From the NCBI RefSeq assembly GCF_900106975.1, contig NZ_FNNU01000002.1, positions 434,001 to 498,000 of the forward strand: 64,000 bases of DNA, given 5' to 3'. Position numbers and translations under genes: made by a program. The stretch's first letter is position 1. Each line of letters begins with the position of its first letter. This DNA is from Pseudomonas kuykendallii (GTDB taxonomy: Bacteria; Pseudomonadota; Gammaproteobacteria; Pseudomonadales; Pseudomonadaceae). Shown piece after piece: positions 11,784-21,845 of the stretch. The notes beneath the pieces are model-generated. The model searched no databases, had not been told where the DNA came from, and saw nothing but the letters and a program-made list of their open reading frames with translations.

Positions 11784-13073
11784 TCAGCTTTTCTTCAATT
11801 CGGCGAAGGCGCGTTCGGCGGCGTCGAGGGTGATCTTCAGCTCCGCATCGCCATGGGCGATCGACGTGAAGCCGGCCTCGAACGCGCTGGGCGCCAGGTA
11901 CACGCCGCCGTCGAGCATCAGGTGGAAGAAGCGCTTGAAGCGTTCGACGTCGCTGCCCATCACGTCGTCGAAGGTGACGATGTCGTCGGCGCCGCTGAAG
12001 TACAGGCCGAACATGCCGCCGGCCTGGGTGGTGACGAAGGGAATGCCGGCCGCATCGGCGCGGTCCTGCAGGCCCTGCAGCATGCGGCTGGTGTAGTCGC
12101 TCAGCTCGGCGTGGAAGCCTTCGCGCTGGATCAGCCGCAGGGTGGTCAGGCCGGCGGCCATCGCCAGCGGATTACCGGACAGCGTGCCGGCCTGGTACAC
12201 CGGGCCGAGCGGGGCGATGCGCTGCATGATCGCGCGCTTGCCGCCGAAGCAGCCGACCGGCATGCCGCCACCGATGATCTTGCCGAAGGTGGTCAGGTCC
12301 GGAACGATGCCGTAGTGCGCCTGGGCGCCGCCGAGGGCGACACGGAAGCCGGTCATCACTTCGTCGAAGATCAGCACCACGCCGTGCTCGTCGCACAGCT
12401 CGCGCAGGCCTTCGAGGAAGCCGGGTGCCGGCGGCACGCAGTTCATGTTGCCGGCGACCGGTTCGACGATGATGCAGGCGACCTCCTGGCCGACCTCGGC
12501 AAGCATCGTCTTCACCGCTTCGATGTCGTTGAACGGCAGGGTCAGCGTGTGTTTGGCGAAGGCTGCCGGAACGCCCGCCGAACTCGGTACGCCCTGGGTC
12601 AGCAGGCCGGAGCCGGCTTTCACCAGCAGGCTGTCGGAGTGGCCGTGGTAGCAGCCTTCGAACTTGATGATGCTGTCGCGGCCGGTGAAGCCACGTGCCA
12701 GGCGGATCGCGCTCATGGTGGCCTCGGTCCCGGAGCTGACCATGCGGACCATCTCCATCGACGGCACCAGGCGGCAGACGAGGTCGGCCATCTCGGTTTC
12801 CATGGCGGTCGGCGCGCCGTAGGAGAGGCCGTGCTCGAGCTGCCTGCGCACCGCGTCGAGCACGTCCGGATGGCTGTGGCCGAGGATCATCGGCCCCCAG
12901 GAGCCGACGTAGTCGACGTAGCGCTTGTCGTCCTCGTCGATCACGTAGGCGCCGGCGGCGTGCTTGAAGAACAGTGGGGTGCCGCCGACGCTCCGGAAGG
13001 CGCGGACCGGCGAATTGACGCCGCCGGGGATGTGTTTCTGGGCGTTGGCGAACAGGGTTTCGGAGCGGGACAT
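11784..13073 (-). CDS. hemL: Glutamate-1-semialdehyde 2,1-aminomutase
   Basis: PLP-dependent enzyme making 5-aminolevulinate from glutamate-1-semialdehyde, the second step of C5 haem synthesis. The 429-residue protein has the PLP lysine K265 in [14 protein letters not shown], the aspartate in [12 protein letters not shown], and [16 protein letters not shown] for phosphate binding. It follows thiE by 56 bases on the same strand; the thiD-thiE-hemL arrangement is a Pseudomonas feature. Confidence 0.98.
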   Translation of the reverse strand: MSRSETLFANAQKHIPGGVNSPVRAFRSVGGTPLFFKHAAGAYVIDEDDKRYVDYVGSWGPMILGHSHPDVLDAVRRQLEHGLSYGAPTAMETEMADLVCRLVPSMEMVRMVSSGTEATMSAIRLARGFTGRDSIIKFEGCYHGHSDSLLVKAGSGLLTQGVPSSAGVPAAFAKHTLTLPFNDIEAVKTMLAEVGQEVACIIVEPVAGNMNCVPPAPGFLEGLRELCDEHGVVLIFDEVMTGFRVALGGAQAHYGIVPDLTTFGKIIGGGMPVGCFGGKRAIMQRIAPLGPVYQAGTLSGNPLAMAAGLTTLRLIQREGFHAELSDYTSRMLQGLQDRADAAGIPFVTTQAGGMFGLYFSGADDIVTFDDVMGSDVERFKRFFHLMLDGGVYLAPSAFEAGFTSIAHGDAELKITLDAAERAFAELKKS

Positions 13074-13129
13074 GCGGGGGCCTCTCGGAGGTCGGCGGGC
13101 GGATCAGCGTCGCTCATCCGCCGAAATGG

Positions 13130-13759
13130 TCAGGGGGTTGCGAACAAGGCACTGAAGGCGTGGGCGCGACGCTCGACTTCCGCGGCGTTTTCGGCGCTGA
13201 ACAGGGCGTGGATCACCGCCACCAAGCTGGCGCCATGGGCGATCAGCGAGGGGGCGTTGTCGAGGGTCACGCCGCCGATGGCGACGATCGGCAGGCCGGC
13301 GAGCTGACGGGCCTGGGCCAGCAGCTCGAGGCTGGCAGCCGGTGCGCCCGGCTTGGTATTGGAATCGAAGAAACGACCAAAGGCGACGTAGCTGGCGCCT
13401 TCGCGGATGGCCTGCTCGGCGAGGTCGAGGCGCGCATGGCAGGTCGCGCCGATGATCGCCTTGCGGCCGAGCAGGGCACGCGCCGCGGCCAGGGAACCGT
13501 CGCCCTGGCCGAGGTGCAGGCCGACGCCCAGGCGTGCGGCGAGCTCGGCGTCGTCGTTGATGATCAGTTGCGCGCCGTGGCGGGCGCAGAGTTCGCGCAG
13601 CGCCTCGGCTTCGCGCAGGCGGCGGGCGTCGTCGCTGGATTTGTCACGGTACTGCAGCAGTCGTGCGCCGCCCTTGAGCGCCGCTTCGACGTAGGGCAGC
13701 AATTTGCCGCCCGCGAGCAACTGGCTGTCGGTGATGGCGTAGAGGCCGCGCAGTTTCAT
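13130..13759 (-). CDS. thiE: Thiamine-phosphate synthase
   Basis: Joins HMP-pyrophosphate and the thiazole phosphate to give thiamine monophosphate. The 209-residue TIM-barrel protein shows [41 protein letters not shown] and [14 protein letters not shown], all family landmarks. It starts 10 bases after the thiD stop, so thiD-thiE are one transcription unit; no THI-box riboswitch was recognised upstream. Confidence 0.96.
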   Translation of the reverse strand: MKLRGLYAITDSQLLAGGKLLPYVEAALKGGARLLQYRDKSSDDARRLREAEALRELCARHGAQLIINDDAELAARLGVGLHLGQGDGSLAAARALLGRKAIIGATCHARLDLAEQAIREGASYVAFGRFFDSNTKPGAPAASLELLAQARQLAGLPIVAIGGVTLDNAPSLIAHGASLVAVIHALFSAENAAEVERRAHAFSALFATP

Positions 13760-13769
13760 GACGGCCGGC

Positions 13770-14564
13770 TCACGAGCAGAAATCCAGCGGCAGGCGACGC
13801 GGCACGTACTGGCCCTTGCCCGGCGCCTCGGCGTCGCGCAGCGTGCGCCAGGTGTAGCTCAGCGCCGTCTGCACCGCGCTGGCGAGGTCTTCGCCAAGGG
13901 CCAGGCGCCCGGCCAGCGCGCTGGCGAGGGTGCAGCCGGAGCCGTGGTAGCTGCCCGGCAGGCGCTCGCAGGTGAAGCTGTGGCGGGCGCCGTCGCGGGA
14001 ATAGAGGCGGTTGTGCACCTGCTGCTCGTCGCCATGACCTCCGGTGATCAGCAGATGACGGCAATAGGGCAGGAGCTTCTCGGCACACTCGTCGGCGCTG
14101 CCGTCGGGCAGCTCGGCGAGGATGCGCGCTTCGGGGAGGTTGGGCGTGGCGATGGCGGCGATCGGCAGCAGCCGCTCGCGCATCGCGAAGCCGACGTCGT
14201 CCTTGCCCAGGGTTCCGCCGCCGCCTGCGCGCAGCACCGGGTCGCAGACGAGCGGCACGCCCGGCAGCGAGCGCATCACTTCGAGGACGGTTTCGACCAT
14301 CTCCACCGAGCCGAGCATGCCCAGCTTGACCGCGGCGACCGGCAGGTCCGCGATCACCGCATGCGCCTGGGCGAGCACCCATTCGCGGTCGAGCACGCGA
14401 AAATCGACGACATCGACGGTGCTCTGCACGGTCAGCGCAGTGACGGTTGGGGCGGCGTGGCAGCCTTGCGCGAGCAGGGCTTCGATGTCGGCCTGCAGGC
14501 CGGCACCACCACTGGGGTCATGCCCGGAGAGGCAGAGGACAACGGGGCGAGAGGGCATATTCAT
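13770..14564 (-). CDS. thiD: Hydroxymethylpyrimidine/phosphomethylpyrimidine kinase
   Basis: Phosphorylates HMP and HMP-P for thiamine synthesis. The 264-residue ribokinase-fold protein begins with [22 protein letters not shown], the substrate-binding signature, and has the anion hole/catalytic motif [15 protein letters not shown] near the C-terminus. The start MNMPSRPV at 14564 was chosen by comparison with the Pseudomonas N-terminus; an ATG two codons later (14558) and one at 14582 are alternatives and no clear ribosome site discriminates them. Divergent from ladS with a 188-base gap. Confidence 0.95.
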   Translation of the reverse strand: MNMPSRPVVLCLSGHDPSGGAGLQADIEALLAQGCHAAPTVTALTVQSTVDVVDFRVLDREWVLAQAHAVIADLPVAAVKLGMLGSVEMVETVLEVMRSLPGVPLVCDPVLRAGGGGTLGKDDVGFAMRERLLPIAAIATPNLPEARILAELPDGSADECAEKLLPYCRHLLITGGHGDEQQVHNRLYSRDGARHSFTCERLPGSYHGSGCTLASALAGRLALGEDLASAVQTALSYTWRTLRDAEAPGKGQYVPRRLPLDFCS

Positions 14565-14752
14565 GGTGCGCGAGCTTATCACTAAACGCTCGCCTGAGGA
14601 CCTCCAGGCGGCTGCCGCGACAGGGGCCAGTGCCCGCGCGCGGGCCTGCGCCGTCGGCGGCGGACTGGTACAGTTCGCCGCTTTCTCACCCGATCGGCCG
14701 GCTGCGCTCCTCCAGAAAGCGCTTCTGTCACCGGCCGTTTTGTGCAGGACGT

Positions 14753-17173
14753 ATGCGGCAACTCCTTCTCTCCATCCTTTGCCTGTTGCCGAGCCTGGCA
14801 GCGGCGATCAGCTTCGACGAACGAACCGAGAATGTCCCGCTGGGACGCGCGATGGCGGTCTTCGAGGACCCGCGCGGCGAGGTCGGCATCGAAGAGATCA
14901 GCTCGTCCGCCTTCGACGGCAAATTCCGCGCGCATGACCAGGACGTGCTCAACGCCGGTTATTCGCATTCGGCGTTCTGGCTGCGCGTGGACCTGGACTA
15001 CCGGCCGCACGGTGCCGGCGATGGGCGCGACTGGCTGCTGGAACTGGCCTATCCGCCGCTCGACGACCTGCAGTTCTACCTGGCCGACGCCGAGGGGCGC
15101 TACCGGCTGGTGCGGCACACGGGCGACGGCCTGCCGTTCGCCAGCCGCGAGCTGAAGCAGAACAACTATCTGTTCCGCCTCGGCCTGCAGCCCGGTCAGC
15201 CCGTGCGCGTCTACCTGCGGCTGAAAAGCGAGGGTTCGATCCAGGCGCCGCTGACGCTGTGGGCGCCGCATGCCTATCTCGAAGGCCAGACCGGCCGCGT
15301 CTACATGCTTGGAATCATCTACGGCGTGCTGCTGGTGATGCTCTTCTACAACCTGTTCATCTTCCTCAGCGTCCGCGACGTAAGCTACCTCTACTACATC
15401 CTCTACATCGCTTCGTTCGGCCTCTATCAGGTATCGGTGAATGGCGCCGGCATCCAGTATCTCTGGCCGGACAACCCCTGGTGGGCGAATGCGTCCACGC
15501 CGTTCTTCATCGGTGCCACGGCGCTGTTCGGCAGCCAGTTCGCCCGGCGTTTCCTGCGTATCGGGCAGTACTCGCTGCCGCTCGATCGGTTGCTGCGCGT
15601 GCTCATGGTCAGCGCCGCGCTGGTCATGCTGCTGTCGCTGTGCAGCAGCTACGCCATCGCCTTGCGCCTGGCCACGCTGTTGGCGCTGGCGTTCACCGTC
15701 ACGGTGTTCGCCGCCGGCGTGCTGGCCTGGGCGCGCGGGATGCAGGTGGCGCGCTATTTCACCCTGGCCTGGAGCGCCTTCCTCGGCGGCGGACTGATCA
15801 ACACGCTGATGGTGCTCGGCTACCTGCCCAACGTCTTCTTCACCATGTACGCCAGCCAGATCGGTTCGGCGCTGGAGGTCGGCCTGCTGTCGCTGGCCCT
15901 GGCCGACCGGATCAACGCGCTGAAGGAGGAGCGCACCGGCATCCTGCAGGCGGCCGAGCGGAAACTGCAGGCGCTCAACGCCGAGCTGGCGGCGGGCAAT
16001 CGCCTCAAGGACGAATTCCTCGCCACCCTGACCCATGAGCTGCGCACGCCGATGAACGGCGTGATCGGTTCGCTGGACCTGTTGCAGACCATGCCGCTGG
16101 ACACCGAATCGGCGCTTTACCGCAAGACCGCGGCCGATTCGGCGCGCGCGCTGCTGGGCATGATCGATGACCTGCTGGCACTCACCGAGCTGCAGGCCGG
16201 GCGCCTGCGCGCCGTGCGCGAGCCGTTCAGCCTCGGCGGGCTGCTCGAGGCGCTGCGCGGCAGCTACGCGGCGCGTGCCGAGGACAAGGGCCTGCGCTTT
16301 TCCCTCGAGCGTCAGCCTGGCCTCGAAGAGGTGCTCGAGGGCGACGCGCAGAAGATCGCCCAGTGCCTCGGCCACCTGCTGGACAACGCGATCAAGTTCA
16401 CTGTACGCGGCGGCGTGGTGCTGCGCGTGGCGCGCGAAAGCGACGCCGCGGGCCACCTGAGCTTCGTCGTCAGCGACAGCGGGATCGGCTTCGTCACGCC
16501 AGCCGATGGCTCGTTGTACCAGCATTTCAAGCAGCTCGACGGATCGCTGACCCGCACCCACGGCGGCCTGGGCATCGGCCTGGCGTTGTGCCGCCAGCTC
16601 GCCGGACTGCTCGGCGGCGAACTGCGCCACCAGTCCTTGCCGGGCCGCGGCAGCCGCTTCGAGCTGAGGCTGCCGCTGGCGTCCGGCGTCCGTCACACGA
16701 CCGGCACGGCAGCCGGCGCCGTCGCGCCGCGGCGCCCGGCCGACTGCCGGGTATTGCTGGTGGAAGAGGACACGGTCAGCCGCCTGGTGTCGCGCGGCAT
16801 GCTGCTCAAGCTGGGCTACCAGGTATTCACCGTCGACAACGGCGAGCAGGCCTTCGAGCTGCTCGCGCTGGAGCCGGTGGATGCGCTGCTGATCGATTGC
16901 GCCGCCCCCGGCGATGACGCCTATGCCACCTGTCGGCGCCTGCGCCAGCGGTCGGAGTACGCCGGGCTGGTGCTGCTGGGCATGGTCGGCGCGCCGCAGG
17001 CCGCTGCCCGCGAGCATTGCCTGGCGGCGGGGATGGACGATTGCCTGGGCAAACCGATGCGCTTCGAGGAGCTGCAGCGGCTTCTTCGCCGCGCGCTGCT
17101 CAACCGAACCAACCGGGTGCGGTCAGAAGAACAATCGGCCGGCGGCGACGCCCTCTGCCGTACGTCGGGATGA
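14753..17173 (+). CDS. ladS: Hybrid sensor histidine kinase LadS
   Basis: LadS is a membrane hybrid kinase that feeds phosphate into the GacS/GacA-RsmY/Z pathway in Pseudomonas. The 806-residue protein has a signal peptide (1-18), a periplasmic 7TMR-DISMED2 domain (about 20-165), a seven-helix 7TMR-DISM membrane domain (about 180-385), a HisKA domain with phospho-accepting H428 (LTHELRTPMNGVIG), an HATPase domain with N-box DNAIKFT and G-boxes SGIGF and GGLGIGLALC, and a C-terminal receiver (about 665-790) with acidic pair EED and phospho-Asp in LLIDCAAPG. Domain order, length and the neighbouring thiD all match PA3974 of P. aeruginosa. Start ATG 14753 is set by the signal peptide; the open frame runs further upstream without family similarity. 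Confidence 0.95.
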   Translation: MRQLLLSILCLLPSLAAAISFDERTENVPLGRAMAVFEDPRGEVGIEEISSSAFDGKFRAHDQDVLNAGYSHSAFWLRVDLDYRPHGAGDGRDWLLELAYPPLDDLQFYLADAEGRYRLVRHTGDGLPFASRELKQNNYLFRLGLQPGQPVRVYLRLKSEGSIQAPLTLWAPHAYLEGQTGRVYMLGIIYGVLLVMLFYNLFIFLSVRDVSYLYYILYIASFGLYQVSVNGAGIQYLWPDNPWWANASTPFFIGATALFGSQFARRFLRIGQYSLPLDRLLRVLMVSAALVMLLSLCSSYAIALRLATLLALAFTVTVFAAGVLAWARGMQVARYFTLAWSAFLGGGLINTLMVLGYLPNVFFTMYASQIGSALEVGLLSLALADRINALKEERTGILQAAERKLQALNAELAAGNRLKDEFLATLTHELRTPMNGVIGSLDLLQTMPLDTESALYRKTAADSARALLGMIDDLLALTELQAGRLRAVREPFSLGGLLEALRGSYAARAEDKGLRFSLERQPGLEEVLEGDAQKIAQCLGHLLDNAIKFTVRGGVVLRVARESDAAGHLSFVVSDSGIGFVTPADGSLYQHFKQLDGSLTRTHGGLGIGLALCRQLAGLLGGELRHQSLPGRGSRFELRLPLASGVRHTTGTAAGAVAPRRPADCRVLLVEEDTVSRLVSRGMLLKLGYQVFTVDNGEQAFELLALEPVDALLIDCAAPGDDAYATCRRLRQRSEYAGLVLLGMVGAPQAAAREHCLAAGMDDCLGKPMRFEELQRLLRRALLNRTNRVRSEEQSAGGDALCRTSG

Positions 17174-17230
17174 ACGCCTTGGCGGAGTAAGGCCTGCGCT
17201 TTGGCCGATTTCCCGCTTTCGCAAACATCT

Positions 17231-17254
17231 GAACGTTGGTTCACTTCTTGTGAA
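17231..17254. promoter_or_regulatory. Candidate TetR operator palindromes
   Basis: Two overlapping inverted repeats lie just before the TetR gene: GAACGTTGGTTC (17231-17242, GAAC-N4-GTTC) and TTCACTTCTTGTGAA (17240-17254, TTCAC-N5-GTGAA). They sit 18-41 bases upstream of the ATG, where autorepression of the tetR-acyl-CoA dehydrogenase unit would act. Seen in sequence; regulatory role inferred. Confidence 0.4.
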
Positions 17255-17271
17255 GCAATCGGGAGCCACCC

Positions 17272-17913
17272 ATGGCCTACCGCACCACCCCCGCCCGCAT
17301 GGATCGCGATGAGCAACTGCGCCAGCGCATTCTCGACTGCGCCCTGAGCCGGGTGGCCGGCGGCGGTTTCGCCAGCCTGACCATGGTCGCCCTGGCCGAC
17401 GACGTCGGCATCGCCACCGGCAGCCTGTACCGCCATTTCCACAGCAAGGGCGAGCTGGCGGCGGAGGTGTTCGCCAGCGCCAGCGGCCGCGAGGTCGAGG
17501 CGCTGCGCGAGGTGTTGAGGGGCGACGGCGATCCGGCGACACGCCTGGCGCGCGGCGTCCGGCAGTTCGCCGCGCGGGCCTGGAGCAGCCGTTCGCTGGC
17601 CTTCGCCTTGATCGCCGAGCCGGTAGAGGCGGAGGTGGACGAGCAACGCCTGCTCTACCGCGAAGCCTATGGCGAGCTGTTCTGCGAGCTGCTGGAGGAA
17701 GGCGCGGCTCAGGGCGCGTTCCAGGTCGCGCAACCGCGAGTGATCGCCGCGTGCCTGGTGGGCGCGATTGCCGAATCGCTGGTCGGTCCGCTGTCGCCGC
17801 CCGCCTGGGCGGCGCGCGAGGCCGGTCGGCCGTCCGTTGAACTGGCCGTGGTCAGCGATGCCCTGACCACTTTCTGTCTGCGCGCTGTCGGCGCCAAGGA
17901 GCCCCATCCGTGA
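17272..17913 (+). CDS. TetR-family transcriptional regulator
   Basis: A 213-residue regulator with an N-terminal TetR helix-turn-helix (about residues 14-62; ADDVGIATGSLYRHFHSKGEL is the recognition region) and a helical ligand-binding C-terminal part. Its stop overlaps the GTG start of the following acyl-CoA dehydrogenase by 4 bases, so it is cotranslated with the gene it most likely controls. A GGGAG ribosome site precedes the ATG. Palindromes directly upstream suggest autoregulation. The ligand, perhaps an acyl-CoA, is inferred from the neighbour only. Confidence 0.92.
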   Translation: MAYRTTPARMDRDEQLRQRILDCALSRVAGGGFASLTMVALADDVGIATGSLYRHFHSKGELAAEVFASASGREVEALREVLRGDGDPATRLARGVRQFAARAWSSRSLAFALIAEPVEAEVDEQRLLYREAYGELFCELLEEGAAQGAFQVAQPRVIAACLVGAIAESLVGPLSPPAWAAREAGRPSVELAVVSDALTTFCLRAVGAKEPHP

Positions 17914-19574
17914 ATTCCCCTCAGTCCGCGTTCAGTGCCCTCGGCGAAACCCACGAGGTCTTCAACCAGGTGCCGCCGCTGGACGGCGCCAACCTCTACC
18001 GCGTCGACCTGCCGTTACAGGAGTGGGTGCACCGCTTCCAGGGCGGCTGGGCCGAGGACCGTCTGCAGGCATACGGCGCGCTGGCCGGCGGGCCGCTGAT
18101 GGCGGCGGGTTTCCTCGCCAACGAGAACAAGCCGGTGTTCAAGAGCCATGACCGCTATGGCCAGCGCATCGACCTAGTGGAATTCCATCCGGCCTACCAC
18201 GAGCTGATGCGCACGGCCATCGAGCACGGCATCCCGTCGCTGCCCTGGACCGACCCGCGCGCCGGCGCCCACGTGGCGCGGGCCGGGCTGAGTTACCTGC
18301 ACTCGCAGGCAGAGTCCGGCAGCGGCTGTCCGCTGACCATGACCTTCGCCAGCGTGCCGGCGCTGCAACTGCAGCCGGACATCGCCGCGCAGTGGCTGCC
18401 GCGCGTCCTCGCCAGCGAATACGACCCGCGCAACCTGCCGATGGAGCGCAAGGCCGGCGTCACCCTCGGCATGGCGATGACCGAGAAGCAGGGCGGTACC
18501 GACGTGCGCGCCAACACCACCCGCGCCCACGCCCTCGGTGCCGGCGGGCCGGGCCAGGCCTACGAGTTGGTCGGCCACAAGTGGTTCTGCTCGGCGCCGA
18601 TGTGCGACGCCTTCCTGACCCTGGCCTACACCGACAAGGGCCTGACCTGCTTCCTGCTGCCGCGCCACCGCCCGGACGGCACGCGCAACGCCTTCTACAT
18701 CCAGCGTCTGAAGAACAAGCTGGGCAACTGGTCGAACGCCTCCAGCGAAGTGGAATACCGCGGCGCGCTGGCCTGGATGATCGGCGAGGAAGGCCGCGGC
18801 GTGCCGACCATCATCGAGATGGTCGGGATGACCCGCTTCGATTGCATGGTCGGTTCCAGCGCCCTGATGCGCCAGGCGCTGAGCCAGGCCACGCACCACT
18901 GCGCGCACCGTCAGGTCGGCGGCCGCCTGCTCGCCGAACAGCCGCTGATGCGCAACGTGCTGGCCGACCTCGCCCTGGAAAGCGAAGCCGCGCTGGCGCT
19001 GAGCCTGCGCATGGGGCACGCGCTGGACAACGCCGACGATGCCCAGGAGGCGACCTTCGCCCGCCTGGTCACCGCGGTCGGCAAGTACTGGATCTGCAAG
19101 CGCGCGCCGGGAATGATCGCCGAAGCCTCGGAGTGCCTGGGCGGCGCCGGTTACGTCGAGGAAACCATCCTGCCGCGGCTGTACCGCGAGGCACCGGTCA
19201 ACTCGATCTGGGAAGGCTCCGGCAACGTGCAGTGCCTGGACGTGCTGCGCGCGCTGTCGAAAGAGGCCGGGGTGCTCGACGCGCTGTTCGCCGAACTCGG
19301 CGATGGCCACGGCGATGCCCGCCTGCGCGCGCACATCGAGCGCCTGGCGAAGAACTTCCGCGACACCGACGACATCCAGTACCGCGCCCGCCAGCTCACC
19401 GAGGACGTGGCCATCGGCCTGCAGGCCAAACTGCTGCTGGAGGCCGGCAACGCCGTGGTCTCCGACGCTTTCATCGCCAGCCGTCTGGGCGACGGCGGCC
19501 GCGAATACGGCACCCTGCCACGCGGCGTGGATAGCGAGGCGCTGCTGGCGCGCAGCACCCCGCATCTGTTCTGA
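17910..19574 (+). CDS. AidB-like acyl-CoA dehydrogenase
   Basis: A 554-residue flavoprotein of the acyl-CoA dehydrogenase superfamily, AidB branch. Diagnostic stretches are LTMTFASVPALQLQPD, GMAMTEKQGGTDVRANTT (flavin/substrate region), SNASSEVEYRGALAWMIGEEGRGVPTIIEMVGMTRFDCMVGS and LGGAGYVEETILPRLYREAPVNSIWEGSGNVQ, the last containing the conserved E of the family. AidB of E. coli is induced by alkylating agents and binds DNA; whether this one is a true dehydrogenase (isovaleryl-CoA like) is not known. The GTG start overlaps the tetR stop (GTGA), implying coupling. It converges with the ABC ATPase gene. Confidence 0.9.
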   Translation: MNSPQSAFSALGETHEVFNQVPPLDGANLYRVDLPLQEWVHRFQGGWAEDRLQAYGALAGGPLMAAGFLANENKPVFKSHDRYGQRIDLVEFHPAYHELMRTAIEHGIPSLPWTDPRAGAHVARAGLSYLHSQAESGSGCPLTMTFASVPALQLQPDIAAQWLPRVLASEYDPRNLPMERKAGVTLGMAMTEKQGGTDVRANTTRAHALGAGGPGQAYELVGHKWFCSAPMCDAFLTLAYTDKGLTCFLLPRHRPDGTRNAFYIQRLKNKLGNWSNASSEVEYRGALAWMIGEEGRGVPTIIEMVGMTRFDCMVGSSALMRQALSQATHHCAHRQVGGRLLAEQPLMRNVLADLALESEAALALSLRMGHALDNADDAQEATFARLVTAVGKYWICKRAPGMIAEASECLGGAGYVEETILPRLYREAPVNSIWEGSGNVQCLDVLRALSKEAGVLDALFAELGDGHGDARLRAHIERLAKNFRDTDDIQYRARQLTEDVAIGLQAKLLLEAGNAVVSDAFIASRLGDGGREYGTLPRGVDSEALLARSTPHLF

Positions 19575-19602
19575 ATGTGGCGGACGTTTCGCCCGCGAGA
19601 CG

Positions 19603-20343
19603 TCAGTGCAGGACGCTGTGGAGGAACTGCTGCGTGCGGGCTTCCTTCGGCGCGGTGAACATCTGCGAAGGCGGCCCCATTTCGACGATGCGGCCGTCCG
19701 CGAAGAACACCACCCGATCCGCCACTTCGCGGGCGAAGCCCATCTCGTGGGTCACCACGATCATGGTCATGCCTTCCGCGGCCAGGCCCTTCATCACGTT
19801 GAGCACGTCGCCGACGGTCTCCGGGTCGAGCGCCGAGGTCGGCTCGTCGAACAACAGCAGGCGCGGCTTCATCGCCAGCGCGCGGACGATGGCCACGCGC
19901 TGCTGCTGGCCGCCGGAAAGCTCCGACGGGTAGCCGTCGGCCTTGTGCTGCAGGCCCACCCGCTCCAGCAACGCCAGCGCCTCGCGCTCGGCATCCGCGC
20001 GCGACGCCCGCTTGAGCTTGACCGGCGCGAGCGTCATGTTCGCCAGCACCGTCATGTGCGGAAACAGGGTGTAGTCCTGGAACACCATGCCGACGTCCTC
20101 GCGCAGGCGGGCCAGCGCCCTGCGGTTTCCCGCCTGGATCGATTCGCCGCCGTCGATGACGACGGTGCCGGCGGTAGGCTCTTCGAGGCTGTTCAGGCAG
20201 CGGATGAAGGTCGACTTCCCCGAGCCGCTGGGGCCGATGATCACCACCACCTCGCCCTCGCTGACGTCCAGGTCGACGCCTTTGACCACCTCGTGCTCCC
20301 CGAAGTGCTTGTGCAGGTCACGCACGGTGAGCATCGGCTTCAT
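19603..20343 (-). CDS. Polar amino-acid type ABC transporter ATPase
   Basis: A 246-residue GlnQ/HisP-type ATPase. Walker [10 protein letters not shown] is at residues 37-45, followed by the Q-loop [14 protein letters not shown], signature LSGGQQQR, Walker [15 protein letters not shown] and the switch His in VVTHEMGFA. It is the last gene of the five-gene operon SBP-permease-permease-lyase-ATPase and overlaps the lyase by 4 bases (ATGA). The family energises uptake of polar amino acids, opines and related compounds. Confidence 0.95.
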   Translation of the reverse strand: MKPMLTVRDLHKHFGEHEVVKGVDLDVSEGEVVVIIGPSGSGKSTFIRCLNSLEEPTAGTVVIDGGESIQAGNRRALARLREDVGMVFQDYTLFPHMTVLANMTLAPVKLKRASRADAEREALALLERVGLQHKADGYPSELSGGQQQRVAIVRALAMKPRLLLFDEPTSALDPETVGDVLNVMKGLAAEGMTMIVVTHEMGFAREVADRVVFFADGRIVEMGPPSQMFTAPKEARTQQFLHSVLH

Positions 20344-21845
20344 AGGCCGGCCTGCGCCCGGGTCGCCGCCTGCAGCCGCTCATGGGCCGCCGCCAGGCGG
20401 TCGCGGCGGGCCTGGTTGGCCTGGCGCTCCAGCTCGACGCGTTGATTGGCGCGGATCAGGCTGGGCTCCAGCGAGAGCAGCGAGGGGCCGCCAGCGGAGG
20501 TGCGCGCCTGCACGTTGGCGGTGGGGTCGAGGCAGTCGCGCACCTTGTCCGCGGCCAGGTTCAGCGGGTGGCCGAGCTGCTCCAGCGCGCAGACGTCCAC
20601 CATCGCCGTGTCGATGCGGTGCGCCGGAATCCCCGCGTCCATCGCCAGGCGCACCACGCCGCCGACGACGTGGTGCGCCTCGCGGAACGACAGGTCCGCC
20701 TCGCGCACGATCAGGTCGGCCAGGGCGGTGGCGGTGGAGAAGTCCTCGCCGGCCCGTTGCACCCCCAGTCGCGCGTTCGGCGTCGCCGTGCGCAGCACCA
20801 GATCGAGCAGCTTCAGGCAGCGCAGGCTCTCTTCCGCCGCCTCCCAGAAGCTGCGGGTGCCTTCGCGGTTGGCGTCGCCGGTGTGGGAAAAGTTGCTGCC
20901 CTTGATGGTGGTGCTGGCGCCCATCAGCAGGCCGACGATGTGCCCGCTGCGACCCTTGAGGTATTCCAGGACGGTCGGGTTCTTCTTCTGCGGCATGATG
21001 CTGGAGGTCGCCGCGACGCTGTCGGGGAAGTCGATCAGGCTGAACTCGTGGGTGCTCCAGACGAAGTAGTCCTGCGCCACGCGGCTCCAGAACACCGACA
21101 GCAGGCTCAGGTGGGACAGGCTTTCGAGAATGAAATCGCGGGAGCCCACGGCGTCCAGGGCGTTGTCCAGATAACCGTCGAAGCCCAGCAGCTCGGCGGT
21201 GCGCGCCCGGTCTATCGCGAACGGAGTGCCGGCGAAGGCGGCGGCGCCCAGCGGGCTCTGGTTCATCGATTCGAGGGTCTGGGTCAGTCGCCGGCAATCG
21301 CGCTCCAGCGCCTGCTCGACCGCCGACAGGTAGAACCCGTAGGTGATCGGCTGGGCCGGCTGCAGGTGGGTGTAGCCCGGCATCACCACGCTGGCGAACG
21401 CCTCGGCCCTTTCCAGCGCGGTCTGGCGTACCTGGATCAGCGCGTCGATGAGGTCCATCAGGACTTCCCGGCAACGCAGGCGGTCCAGGGTCGCGAGCAT
21501 GTCGTTGCGGCTGCGCCCGGTGTGCAGGCGGCCGCCGATGTCGGCGCCGATCTGCTCGATCAGGTGCGCCTCGTAATTGAAATAGGCGTCCTCGCGGGAG
21601 GGGTCGAGGGTCACCGCGGCCGGCCCGGCCGCCTCCATGTCCAGCACGCCCCTGGCCAGCACTGCCGCATGTTCTTCGCGAATCAGGCCGCGCTCGGCGA
21701 GCATGACGATGTGCGCCTTGTTGACGTCGCCCAGATTGGCGAAGCCGTCGGCGAAACCTTCCAGGCGCGGCCGGTAGATGTACTCGTTGACCTCCGGGGC
21801 GGTGGCTTCCTTCAGGCGCCGACTGACTTTGGATTCTTGCATCAT
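20340..21845 (-). CDS. Argininosuccinate-lyase-like enzyme inside the transporter operon
   Basis: A 501-residue member of the fumarase/aspartase superfamily, closest by motif to argininosuccinate lyase; such enzymes cleave N-succinyl C-N bonds, releasing fumarate. Seen are TGRSRND (109-115), [10 protein letters not shown] (157-166) and the catalytic loop [11 protein letters not shown] (280-290), whose serine (S281/S282) is the usual base. It differs from canonical ArgH: residue after TGRSRND is M not Q, THLQRAQ is THLQPAQ, GSSxMP is TSSIMP, and KKNPD is KKNPT; it is also ~40 residues longer. It overlaps permease and ATPase genes by 4 bases each, so it probably acts on what the transporter imports. 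Alternatives: an ethylenediamine-disuccinate lyase type or another N-substituted aspartate lyase. The longer open frame to 22487 is not coding. Confidence 0.85.
   Translation of the reverse strand: MMQESKVSRRLKEATAPEVNEYIYRPRLEGFADGFANLGDVNKAHIVMLAERGLIREEHAAVLARGVLDMEAAGPAAVTLDPSREDAYFNYEAHLIEQIGADIGGRLHTGRSRNDMLATLDRLRCREVLMDLIDALIQVRQTALERAEAFASVVMPGYTHLQPAQPITYGFYLSAVEQALERDCRRLTQTLESMNQSPLGAAAFAGTPFAIDRARTAELLGFDGYLDNALDAVGSRDFILESLSHLSLLSVFWSRVAQDYFVWSTHEFSLIDFPDSVAATSSIMPQKKNPTVLEYLKGRSGHIVGLLMGASTTIKGSNFSHTGDANREGTRSFWEAAEESLRCLKLLDLVLRTATPNARLGVQRAGEDFSTATALADLIVREADLSFREAHHVVGGVVRLAMDAGIPAHRIDTAMVDVCALEQLGHPLNLAADKVRDCLDPTANVQARTSAGGPSLLSLEPSLIRANQRVELERQANQARRDRLAAAHERLQAATRAQAGL

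Noticed and set aside
14582-17017. 811-residue open frame antisense to ladS
   Set aside because: Low-complexity Gln/Arg/Ala text opposite a clearly recognised sensor kinase.
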